DNA of 7,121 nucleotides, from positions 1 to 7,121 of the forward strand of contig DATGVG010000121.1 of NCBI GenBank assembly GCA_035300625.1, given 5' to 3'. Numbering within the stretch: the first letter of the stretch is position 1; each line of letters begins with the position of its first letter. A program made the position numbers and the translations under genes. Below the pieces are notes generated by a model. That model was given only the letters and a program-made list of their open reading frames with translations. It was not told the DNA's origin and did not search any database. Origin of the DNA: DASQJL01 sp035300625. GTDB taxonomy: Bacteria; Eisenbacteria; RBG-16-71-46; SZUA-252. Positions 1 to 4,993 of this stretch are shown here, piece after piece.

Positions 1-1
1 C

Positions 2-1171
2 GACGAGGGGCTGAAGGCGATGAAGGCCGCCGCGCCGGCGATCGCGGCGGGGCTCCCGGGCTTCTTGGGCCGCGCGGACAGAGGACCCGAGGGCACGCTG
101 AATGTTCTTCGCGACGAGGAGCGCGTCAGCCGGGCCGCATTCCCCACGGCGCTCCATCGCGCGGCCGAGGCGTATCTGGTCCACCGTGGAGACGGGGTGG
201 CGATCGTCGCGGATTACCCCGGCCAGGACGCGCCGCCCGAGGAGACGTTCACCGCTCTGCGCGGCCTGTGCCTGGCATCGGGGCGCATCGAAGAAGGGCG
301 GCAGATCCTGCTGGAATGGGCGCGGGCCTTCGCGAAGGGCGCGTTCTCGATGCGGGCGTCGCTGTGGTTCTCGGTCGCAGCCCACGACTACATCGAGGCC
401 GCGAACGCCTCCCGGCGCCGCGTCAGCGCTTCGGATCGCAGGTCTCTGAACGGCGCGATCGGCGCGATTCTCGAGGCGTGCGTGGAGGGAGCGCGGGACC
501 GGGCCCGCATGGACGAGGACGGGCTCCTGGCCGCGGGCGAGCCCGGCACGCTGCGCGCGGGCAAGGCGGTGGACGTTCAGGCCCTGTGGCTGAACGCGCT
601 GCGCGTCGCCCGGGAGGTGGCCCCGCGCTGGGCCGAGCTATACGAACGGGGCCGCGCCTCGTTCGAGCGGCGCTTCTGGAACGAGGAGGCTGCCAGCCTG
701 CGCGACGTCGTGGACGTGGATCATGAGCGCGGCACCGCGGACGCGACGATCCGCGTGCATCAGATCTTCGCCGTGGGCGGGCTGCCCTACGCCGTTCTCG
801 ACGGCGATCGGGCGCGCCGCGTCGTGAACCTGGCCGAGGCGCGATTCCTCACGCCGGTCGGGCTGCGCGCCGCCGCGGCGGGGGACGGGGCAGGCGACTC
901 AGCGCCCGACGCGGACCCGAGCATCGCCTATCCCTGGCTCCTGGGCCCGTTCGTCGAAGCATGGGTCCGCGTGCGCGGCGCCTCGCCCGAGGCCAAGCGC
1001 GAGGCGCGCGAGCGATTCCTCGCGCCGCTTCTCGAGCGCGCTGCCGCCGCCTTCGGACATCTCCCCGAGGCGATGGACGCCGAGCCGCCGCACGGACGCC
1101 GCGGCGCCCCGTTCCACGCCCGGTCGGTCGCGGAGGCTCTGCGGCTGGATCAGGTGATTCTCGCCGGGTGA
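2..1171 (+). CDS. Glycogen debranching enzyme C-terminal (GDE_C, GH133-like) domain protein, 5'-partial, apparent pseudoenzyme
   Basis: The frame is open to the left edge, so the N-terminal part lies outside; the ATG at 20 is only an internal methionine. The visible 389 residues match, from memory of the family, the (alpha/alpha)6 C-terminal domain of bacterial amylo-alpha-1,6-glucosidases. Landmarks in order are a helix with AAEAYLV, LRGLCLASGRIEEGRQIL, ASLWFSVAAHDYIEA, DEDGLLAAGEPG, VDVQALWLNALR, RVHQIFAVGGLPYA, LTPVGLRA, PWLLGPFVEAWVR and HARSVAEALRLDQ. What is odd is that the segments forming the active site in the family are gone: the WFxDWGRDT region reads PGQDAPPEET (about 215-247), the IPNRF...EYNTVDA stretch is collapsed (about 335-358), the LTWMDAKVGD...TPR stretch is absent after GEPG (about 539-565), and YHQGTVWPW is reduced to SIAYPW (about 914-937). 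The frame stays intact with high-GC codon use, which argues for a maintained protein rather than a decaying gene. A non-catalytic glucan-binding or regulatory role is inference. The membrane-protein gene starts 30 bases downstream in the same frame. Confidence 0.8.
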   Translation, partial: DEGLKAMKAAAPAIAAGLPGFLGRADRGPEGTLNVLRDEERVSRAAFPTALHRAAEAYLVHRGDGVAIVADYPGQDAPPEETFTALRGLCLASGRIEEGRQILLEWARAFAKGAFSMRASLWFSVAAHDYIEAANASRRRVSASDRRSLNGAIGAILEACVEGARDRARMDEDGLLAAGEPGTLRAGKAVDVQALWLNALRVAREVAPRWAELYERGRASFERRFWNEEAASLRDVVDVDHERGTADATIRVHQIFAVGGLPYAVLDGDRARRVVNLAEARFLTPVGLRAAAAGDGAGDSAPDADPSIAYPWLLGPFVEAWVRVRGASPEAKREARERFLAPLLERAAAAFGHLPEAMDAEPPHGRRGAPFHARSVAEALRLDQVILAG

Positions 1172-1201
1172 CCCCGGGCGAATGACCCAGAGCGAATACC
1201 A

Positions 1202-2920
1202 ATGAGCGCGTCCACGGCGAAGAGCCACGATCCATGGCAGCGCACGGTGCTCGCGCTGGCCGTGGCGGCCCAGGGCGTCATCAACCTCGTTTCCGCGATC
1301 CTGTCGCATCCGCCGGACCGGCTCCTCGCGCTCCGGCGGCTGGTCCCCACCAGCGTCATGGATTCCAGCCGCACGTTCACGCTGGTGGCGGGCGCGCTGC
1401 TCGTGACCGCGGCGTGGGGCCTCAGACGCGGCAAGCGCAGCGCCTTCGTCGCGGCGCTCTTTTTGACCTCGCTATCCGTGCCGATGAATCTGCTCAAGGC
1501 GATCGACTTCGAAGAGGCGACCGCCGCTTCGGTGCTCCTATTCGCGCTGGGCTTGAGCGGCGACGCGTTCCGCGTGAAAAGCCGCGGGCTCACCTTCGGC
1601 ACGGTCGGAAGAACCGCGGTGGCGCTGGGATCGCTGTTTCTTCTCTACGCGGTGGCGGGTTGCTGGTGGATCGAGGCCCGCTATGGCTTGGGCGCGTCCC
1701 TGGGGAGCGCCGCGGCGGAAGCGGCCTACCGTCTCTTCGGCGTCGGGGAGCCCGTGTTCCGCTTCGCGGCGCACCCCACGCCGATCGTGGCCCGAGTGGT
1801 GCACTGGTTCCTGCACTCGCTCGCTCCCATCGGCACGCTGTTCCTGGTGGGGATCGCGTTCGCGCTGATGCGCCCGGTCGGCCACCGCGGACGGCACCGC
1901 TCCGAGCGCGAGCGCGTCGCTCGGCTGCTACGGCACTACGGGGACTCGTCGGTGGGCGCATTCGCGCTGGAGCCGGACGTGGATTATTTCTTCAGCCCCA
2001 CCGGGCGCGCGGTGATCGCCTATCGCTTCGAATCGAACGTGCTCTTGGTGCTGGGGGATCCGATCGGTCCGGAGGAGGAATTCGCGTCGCTCCTCGCCCA
2101 GTTCCATACCTTCTGCGCGGAGCATGACTGGAGCTTCGCCTTCTTTCAGGCGCGACCCGACCGCCTCCCGCTGTACCGCGAGGCGGGGTGGCGCGCGGTG
2201 CACATCGGGGTCGAGCCGATCTTGCATGTGGACCGGTTCACGCTGGAGGGCTCGGCGATGGGAGACGTCCGGCGGGCCAAGAATAAGCTGGAGGCCGCGG
2301 GATTCCAGGTGCGGCACTTCCCCCCCGACGCCGACCCCTTCGATCCCACGCGCCAGCCGGCCCTGCGGGACCAGATCGCCGCCGTTTCGGCGGAGTGGCT
2401 GCGATCGCGGAAGGGGGCGGAGAAGGGGTTCGCGATGGGGCGATTCGACATGCACCGTGTGGGGCAATCGTGGCTGGCACTCGCGGTCGATCCCGCGCGC
2501 GGGCGGGTGGAGGCGTTCCTCACGTGGGTGCCGATTCCGGTCCGGCGCGGTTGGGCGCTCGACCTGATGCGGCGCCGGGACGACGCTCCGGCGGGCATCA
2601 TCGAATTCCTCATCGCATCGTGCGTGGAGACCGCACGTGCCCGCGGTGATGCGACGCTGTCCTTGTCGCTCTCGGCGCTGGCGAAGACGGAGCCCGACGC
2701 CGCGGGCGCCGGGGACCGGGCCCGCGCCTTTTTGATGGACCACCTCCGGCGCTTCTACGACTTCGAGGGGCTGTTCCGCTGGAAATCGAAATTCGCTCCG
2801 GAGTTCGAGCCCCGCTTCTTGGTCTATGACGACCCGCTCGCGCTCCCTCGCGTGGTCCTTGCCCTGGCGCGCGCGCAGAGCCCCGGAGGATTCCTCTCCT
2901 ATTTTCGGAAGGCGGCGTGA
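1202..2920 (+). CDS. Membrane protein with MprF/DUF2156-type aminoacyl-phosphatidylglycerol synthase domain
   Basis: 572 residues. The N-terminal 225 residues contain about six hydrophobic helices (near 14-34, 57-75, 79-98, 106-122, 138-156 and 204-224). Residues about 240-545 match the cytosolic GNAT-like catalytic domain of MprF/LysX (LPG_synthase_C, PF09924). Supporting stretches are YGDSSVGAFAL, LLVLGDPIG, AFFQARPDRLPLYREAGW, GDVRRAKNKLEAAGF, SAEWLRSRK with KGFAMGRFD, ALDLMRRRDDAPAGIIEFL, RRFYDFEGLFRWKSKF and EPRFLVYDDP. Family members transfer an amino acid from aminoacyl-tRNA to phosphatidylglycerol, lowering the negative charge of the membrane; the amino acid used here (Lys, Ala or other) cannot be read from the sequence. 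The membrane part is shorter than the roughly 14 helices of full MprF, so the lipid-flippase half is probably reduced or absent. The ATG at 1202 has only a weak ribosome site and is 30 bases after the previous stop, suggesting coupling to the upstream gene. The stop at 2918-2920 overlaps an in-frame-unrelated GTG that I do not believe is used. Confidence 0.88.
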   Translation: MSASTAKSHDPWQRTVLALAVAAQGVINLVSAILSHPPDRLLALRRLVPTSVMDSSRTFTLVAGALLVTAAWGLRRGKRSAFVAALFLTSLSVPMNLLKAIDFEEATAASVLLFALGLSGDAFRVKSRGLTFGTVGRTAVALGSLFLLYAVAGCWWIEARYGLGASLGSAAAEAAYRLFGVGEPVFRFAAHPTPIVARVVHWFLHSLAPIGTLFLVGIAFALMRPVGHRGRHRSERERVARLLRHYGDSSVGAFALEPDVDYFFSPTGRAVIAYRFESNVLLVLGDPIGPEEEFASLLAQFHTFCAEHDWSFAFFQARPDRLPLYREAGWRAVHIGVEPILHVDRFTLEGSAMGDVRRAKNKLEAAGFQVRHFPPDADPFDPTRQPALRDQIAAVSAEWLRSRKGAEKGFAMGRFDMHRVGQSWLALAVDPARGRVEAFLTWVPIPVRRGWALDLMRRRDDAPAGIIEFLIASCVETARARGDATLSLSLSALAKTEPDAAGAGDRARAFLMDHLRRFYDFEGLFRWKSKFAPEFEPRFLVYDDPLALPRVVLALARAQSPGGFLSYFRKAA

Positions 2921-2934
2921 TAATTTCCCCGAAC

Positions 2935-2973
2935 GTACCCGGCGCGGGCCCCTGGCCCGGAACCGCCGGGTGC
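2935..2973 (+). other. Long bulged hairpin in the intergenic region
   Basis: Bases 2935-2944 pair with 2964-2973 (10 pairs, one G-U), and 2945-2950 pair with 2954-2959 (6 pairs) around a CCT loop, with GAAC (2960-2963) bulged on the 3' side. It begins 15 bases after the membrane-protein stop. No T-tract follows, so it is not a standard intrinsic terminator. A GATAAT sequence at 2919-2924 resembles a -10 box, without a convincing -35, so transcription starting just ahead of this hairpin is possible but weakly supported. Confidence 0.5.
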
Positions 2974-2984
2974 ACCCGGTGTAT

Positions 2985-3021
2985 GCCCGCGATGGAGTCT
3001 CCGCGGCACTCCGTCGCGGGC
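2985..3021 (+). promoter_or_regulatory. 14-bp hairpin directly upstream of the ribosome site of the next gene
   Basis: Bases 2985-2998 (GCCCGCGATGGAGT) pair with 3008-3021 (ACTCCGTCGCGGGC): 14 pairs including one G-U, around a nine-base loop (2999-3007). The stem ends three bases before the AAGGAG ribosome site at 3025-3030. It has no T-tract. Possible roles are an mRNA stability or processing hairpin, protection of the upstream transcript's 3' end, or control of translation of the following gene. Confidence 0.5.
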
Positions 3022-3024
3022 TCT

Positions 3025-3030
3025 AAGGAG
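3025..3030 (+). promoter_or_regulatory. Ribosome binding site AAGGAG that fixes the start at 3034
   Basis: AAGGAG lies three bases before the ATG at 3034, slightly closer than usual. The ATG opens a clear signal peptide, so this start is preferred over the GTG at 2917, which would put about 39 non-signal residues, translated from the hairpin region, in front of it. Confidence 0.6.
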
Positions 3031-3033
3031 CCA

Positions 3034-3630
3034 ATGAAACCGGTTCGGTGGTTGGTCATTGCAATCGCGTCCGCCAGCTTGGGCTTCCTGGCCATTCCGG
3101 GAACGGCCCAGGCCCGGGTGGTGCACCATGCCTCGAAGTCCGTGGGCTCCATGAGGTTTCACGGGGGCCACAGGGCCCTCTCCAGTCGCGCTTCCCATTC
3201 GCCGGTGTCCTCCCAGAGATCGCCCCAGCGGTCGCCGGCGCACCCTTCGAACCGGCCAAAAGCTCACCGCTCCGCTCCCGGCAATCGAGGCAGGGGACAA
3301 TCGCCCTACGGGCTTTTGCCCCAAGCCCCGGATGCGCGTCCTGACGACGACCCTGGGATTCCGCGCCTGGGCGACGCTCGGGACAATGGGGCGCGGTTGA
3401 GTCGGATGCTGGAGAGCCGCGGTCCTCCGCGGGCGGGTCCTCATCGGATTACCGCGTTTCGCGGGTTTCTACCTCCCTCCTCCGCGTGCCTCTCCAGCTC
3501 CGCAGAACTTCTCGTAAACACCCCGACAAACAGGTTGATCCCGGTCCGATTCATTGGACCCCATCTTGCCGCCCGTCTCGAGGGCACGGCGGCGGGACCA
3601 AACACGCCCTCTGGAGGATCCCTCTCATGA
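3034..3630 (+). CDS. Hypothetical exported basic, low-complexity protein
   Basis: 198 residues; I do not recognise a family. Residues 1-27 form a convincing Sec signal peptide: MKPVR, a hydrophobic core (LVIAIASASLGFLAI), then GTAQA with probable cleavage after A27. The mature part is rich in Ser, Arg, Pro and His, with short repeats of the SQRSPQRSP kind around residues 60-70, and looks intrinsically disordered. Codon use is less G/C-biased than in the neighbours, and the last 60 or so codons (about 3450-3630) look close to non-coding. Either the true protein ends earlier through a frameshift or sequencing error, or the tail is poorly constrained. In favour of the full frame, the TGA (3628-3630) overlaps the ATG of the next gene (3627) in an ATGA arrangement typical of coupled genes. 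The start is secure; the 3' end is not. Confidence 0.5.
   Translation: MKPVRWLVIAIASASLGFLAIPGTAQARVVHHASKSVGSMRFHGGHRALSSRASHSPVSSQRSPQRSPAHPSNRPKAHRSAPGNRGRGQSPYGLLPQAPDARPDDDPGIPRLGDARDNGARLSRMLESRGPPRAGPHRITAFRGFLPPSSACLSSSAELLVNTPTNRLIPVRFIGPHLAARLEGTAAGPNTPSGGSLS
3452..3464 (+). other. Short GC hairpin with TTT loop
   Basis: CCGCG (3452-3456) and CGCGG (3460-3464) form a five-pair stem around TTT, followed by GTTTCT. It could be a weak terminator if the hypothetical protein really ends before this point. On its own a five-pair stem is expected often in such GC-rich DNA. Confidence 0.2.
3543..3560 (+). other. Seven-pair hairpin upstream of the helix-hairpin-helix gene
   Basis: GGTCCGA (3543-3549) pairs with TTGGACC (3554-3560) with one G-U, around a TTCA loop. 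It lies 66 bases before the start at 3627, in the stretch whose coding status is doubtful. It may be part of a 5' leader for the helix-hairpin-helix gene. Confidence 0.3.
3613..3617 (+). promoter_or_regulatory. Ribosome binding site GGAGG for the gene at 3627
   Basis: GGAGG is nine bases before the ATG at 3627, which opens a signal peptide. This decides against the ATG at 3486, which would prefix 47 residues that look untranslated. Confidence 0.7.
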
Positions 3631-4085
3631 AGCGTAGTCACCTCATCTCGTTCCTCGGTGCGCTCACGGTGGCGATTTTCATGCCGCTGGCCGCGTCCGC
3701 GGGAACAACGACGGCTGCCGCGTCGAAGAGCACCATGCCGCACCACCACGCGAAGGCGGAGAACGCGGCGGCGACGGCAAAGGCGAAGAAGCTGGATCTG
3801 AACATGGCCAGCAAGGAAGACCTCATGACGCTGCCGGGCATTGATGCCGCCACGGCGGACAAGATCATCGAGGGCCGGCCGTACAAGAGCATGAACCAGC
3901 TCGTCTCGAAGAACATCGTGAGCAAGGCCGAGTACACGAAGATCCGCCGCAAGGTCATCGCGCGTCAGGCGGCGGCGCAGCACTCCGAGGCTCCGGCCAA
4001 GGATGCGCCCGCGACCGATAACGCCTCGGCCACCCCGGCAGCGGGCAACGCCGGCCAGGGCACGACGGACAACACGACCAAGTAG
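3627..4085 (+). CDS. Exported ComEA-like helix-hairpin-helix protein
   Basis: 152 residues. Residues 1-25 are a Sec signal peptide (MKRSH, then a hydrophobic core ending PLAASA, probable cleavage before G26). A Thr/Ala/Lys-rich linker with a His triplet (39-41) follows. Residues about 55-112 match the ComEA-type helix-hairpin-helix module: KKLDLNMASKEDLMTLPGID, then AATADKIIEGRPYKSMNQLV, with the hairpin LPGIDAATADKI at 69-80 and a second hairpin around NIVSKAEYTKIRRK. In this family the module binds DNA non-specifically through the backbone; ComEA does so outside the membrane during competence. Here there is no retained membrane anchor other than the signal peptide. The C-terminal 35 residues are Ala/Asp/Thr-rich and disordered. 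No com gene is nearby, so a role in DNA uptake is only a possibility; many secreted helix-hairpin-helix proteins have no known function. The start is fixed by the GGAGG at 3613. Confidence 0.82.
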   Translation: MKRSHLISFLGALTVAIFMPLAASAGTTTAAASKSTMPHHHAKAENAAATAKAKKLDLNMASKEDLMTLPGIDAATADKIIEGRPYKSMNQLVSKNIVSKAEYTKIRRKVIARQAAAQHSEAPAKDAPATDNASATPAAGNAGQGTTDNTTK

Positions 4086-4096
4086 CTCAAGGAGCT

Positions 4097-4129
4097 TCCC
4101 GGCTGGAATCCGGCTGCCGGCGGCCGGGA
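4097..4129 (+). other. Bulged hairpin just after the helix-hairpin-helix gene
   Basis: TCCCGGCTG (4097-4105) pairs with CGGCCGGGA (4121-4129), nine pairs with one G-U. GAAT (4106-4109) is bulged on the 5' side, then CCGG (4110-4113) pairs with CCGG (4117-4120) around CTG. Its outline (outer stem built on CCCGGC, four-base bulge, inner stem, three-base loop) resembles the mirror image of the hairpin at 2935-2973. Confidence 0.45.
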
Positions 4130-4185
4130 CACCGGCATCCTCGGACCCGCGTGCGGCCGCAAGGCCGTACGCCGGGTCGCCGGTG
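4130..4185 (+). other. 22-pair stem-loop closed by a GCAA tetraloop
   Basis: CACCGGC (4130-4136) pairs with GCCGGTG (4179-4185); bases 4137-4143 are bulged. GACCC (4144-4148) pairs with GGGTC (4174-4178), C4173 is bulged, and GCGTGCGGCC (4149-4158) pairs with GGCCGTACGC (4163-4172) with one G-U. The loop is GCAA, a GNRA tetraloop of the kind common in structured RNAs. Its length and the GNRA loop make it the best single argument that this region acts as RNA. Confidence 0.5.
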
Positions 4186-4191
4186 GAACGC

Positions 4192-4224
4192 GCCCGTCCC
4201 TTCCCCGGGGCGGGCCGTTTTTTT
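4192..4224 (+). terminator. Intrinsic (Rho-independent) terminator
   Basis: GCCCGTCCC (4192-4200) pairs with GGGGCGGGC (4207-4215), nine pairs with one G-U, around TTCCCC. After two bases comes a run of seven T (4218-4224). This is a textbook intrinsic terminator for the transcript carrying the helix-hairpin-helix gene. It separates that gene from the DUF1579 gene, which therefore needs its own promoter. Confidence 0.85.
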
Positions 4225-4238
4225 GAGCGGCGCGTCCG

Positions 4239-4247
4239 TGCTATCCT
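4239..4247 (+). promoter_or_regulatory. Possible extended -10 promoter element for the DUF1579 gene
   Basis: TGCTATCCT fits the extended -10 pattern TGnTAnnnT and lies 42 bases before the ATG at 4289, just after the upstream terminator, where a promoter is required. No good -35 box is seen at standard spacing; TTTTGA at 4221-4226, 15 bases away, is the nearest. The placement is logical, but the match is to a short motif. Confidence 0.35.
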
Positions 4248-4274
4248 CGCGGCCAACCTATTCGACCGGTATGG

Positions 4275-4281
4275 AAGGAGG
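4275..4281 (+). promoter_or_regulatory. Strong ribosome binding site AAGGAGG deciding the start at 4289
   Basis: AAGGAGG sits seven bases before the ATG at 4289. The in-frame ATG at 4271 lies upstream of this site and the one at 4151 lies upstream of the terminator, so both are unlikely starts. Confidence 0.8.
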
Positions 4282-4288
4282 AGCACCG

Positions 4289-4972
4289 ATGGAACGCCGT
4301 ATTCGTGGGATGCACTTCATGGTGATCGTGGCGCTCGTGGCCTCGCTGGCCTCTTCGCCGGGCATGTCGCTGGCGGGCGAGAAGACGCCGAAGAAATCCG
4401 CGGCCAAGGCCGCCGCCGAGGCAAAGGCCGCCGCGGAAGCCAAGGCCCCCGAGACCAGCGCCCCGTCGCAGGAAGAGATGATGGCCGCGATGATGAAGAT
4501 CGCGGCCCCGGGTCCCGAGCACGCCGCGCTCAACCCGCTCGCCGGAATCTGGAAGACGACGACCCGGATGTGGACCGCCCCGAACGCCGAGCCGCAGGTA
4601 AGCGAAGGCACCGCCGAGCGGAACTGGATGATGGACGGGCGATACCTCGTGGGAAACTACAAGGGACAATTCGGCGGGATGCCGTTCGAGGGGATGGAAG
4701 TCCTGGGCTACGACAACCTGAAGAAGGAGTACGTCAGCTCGTGGGTGGACAACCTGGGCACGGGCATCATGCTGAGCCAGGGCAGCGCCATGGACCCCAA
4801 CACCAAGTCCTTCACGCTGACGGGAACGTCCACGGATCCGGCGGGCAAGGAGTACGCGATGCGCGAGGTCACCAGCATCGTCGACGGGAACACGTACACG
4901 GTGACGATGTACGCGAACGAGACCGGCCAGGAACAGAAGATGATGGAGATCACCTGCACGCGCGTGAAGTGA
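4289..4972 (+). CDS. Exported DUF1579 family protein
   Basis: 227 residues. Residues 1-30 form a signal peptide (MERRIRGMHF, hydrophobic core, then GMSLA, probable cleavage before GEKT). No lipobox cysteine is present. Residues about 31-65 are a Lys/Ala/Glu-rich segment with an AKAAAE repeat, likely helical or a flexible spacer. Residues about 76-227 match DUF1579 (PF07617): LNPLAGIWKT, RMWTAPNAEP, NWMMDGRYLVGNYKGQFGG, MPFEGMEVLGYDN, KKEYVSSWVDNLGTGI, KSFTLTGTSTDP and MREVTSIVDGNTYTVTMY. The domain is predicted to be a beta-barrel-like, lipocalin-style fold. Its biochemical role is not established, so none is assigned. The gene appears to be a single transcription unit, with an upstream terminator at 4192-4224, a possible promoter at 4239-4247, and its own terminator at 5006-5041. 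Confidence 0.88.
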   Translation: MERRIRGMHFMVIVALVASLASSPGMSLAGEKTPKKSAAKAAAEAKAAAEAKAPETSAPSQEEMMAAMMKIAAPGPEHAALNPLAGIWKTTTRMWTAPNAEPQVSEGTAERNWMMDGRYLVGNYKGQFGGMPFEGMEVLGYDNLKKEYVSSWVDNLGTGIMLSQGSAMDPNTKSFTLTGTSTDPAGKEYAMREVTSIVDGNTYTVTMYANETGQEQKMMEITCTRVK

Positions 4973-4993
4973 CGCTGCTCTAGGGGCGGCGAT

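Larger units (their letters stand above)
4084..4224 (+). ncRNA. Candidate structured RNA or 3' UTR element ending in a terminator
   Basis: From the stop codon of the helix-hairpin-helix gene to the T-tract at 4218-4224 nearly every base can be placed in a consecutive set of stems. The first is small, 4084-4088 with 4092-4096. The second is bulged: 4097-4105 with 4121-4129, then 4110-4113 with 4117-4120. The third is long: 4130-4136 with 4179-4185, then 4144-4148 with 4174-4178, then 4149-4158 with 4163-4172, closed by a GCAA tetraloop. The last is the terminator stem, 4192-4200 with 4207-4215. It may be the 3' UTR of the upstream mRNA, an sRNA released from it, or a separate RNA gene. I do not recognise an RNA family. 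Pairings were made by eye, and high GC raises the chance of fortuitous stems. Confidence 0.4.

Noticed and set aside
1928..2743. 271-codon open frame on the minus strand
   Set aside because: Shadow of the well-supported MprF-like domain on the other strand.
2917..3033. Upstream GTG start for the hypothetical secreted protein, overlapping the previous stop as GTGA
   Set aside because: It would translate both intergenic hairpins and bury the signal peptide; the ATG at 3034 has its own AAGGAG.
3486..3626. Upstream ATG start for the helix-hairpin-helix protein
   Set aside because: The added 47 residues are not signal-like, while the ATG at 3627 has GGAGG and opens a signal peptide.
3441..4286. 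281-codon open frame on the minus strand
   Set aside because: Antisense of the helix-hairpin-helix gene and its terminator; Arg-rich, no domain.
4151..4288. Upstream ATG or alternative starts for the DUF1579 protein
   Set aside because: Starts before 4224 lie ahead of the intrinsic terminator, and the ATG at 4271 lies just before the AAGGAGG that serves the ATG at 4289.
4003..4983. 326-codon open frame on the plus strand
   Set aside because: It is out of frame with the helix-hairpin-helix and DUF1579 genes, spans the strong terminator at 4192-4224 and gives Arg/Gly/Asp-rich low-complexity protein.
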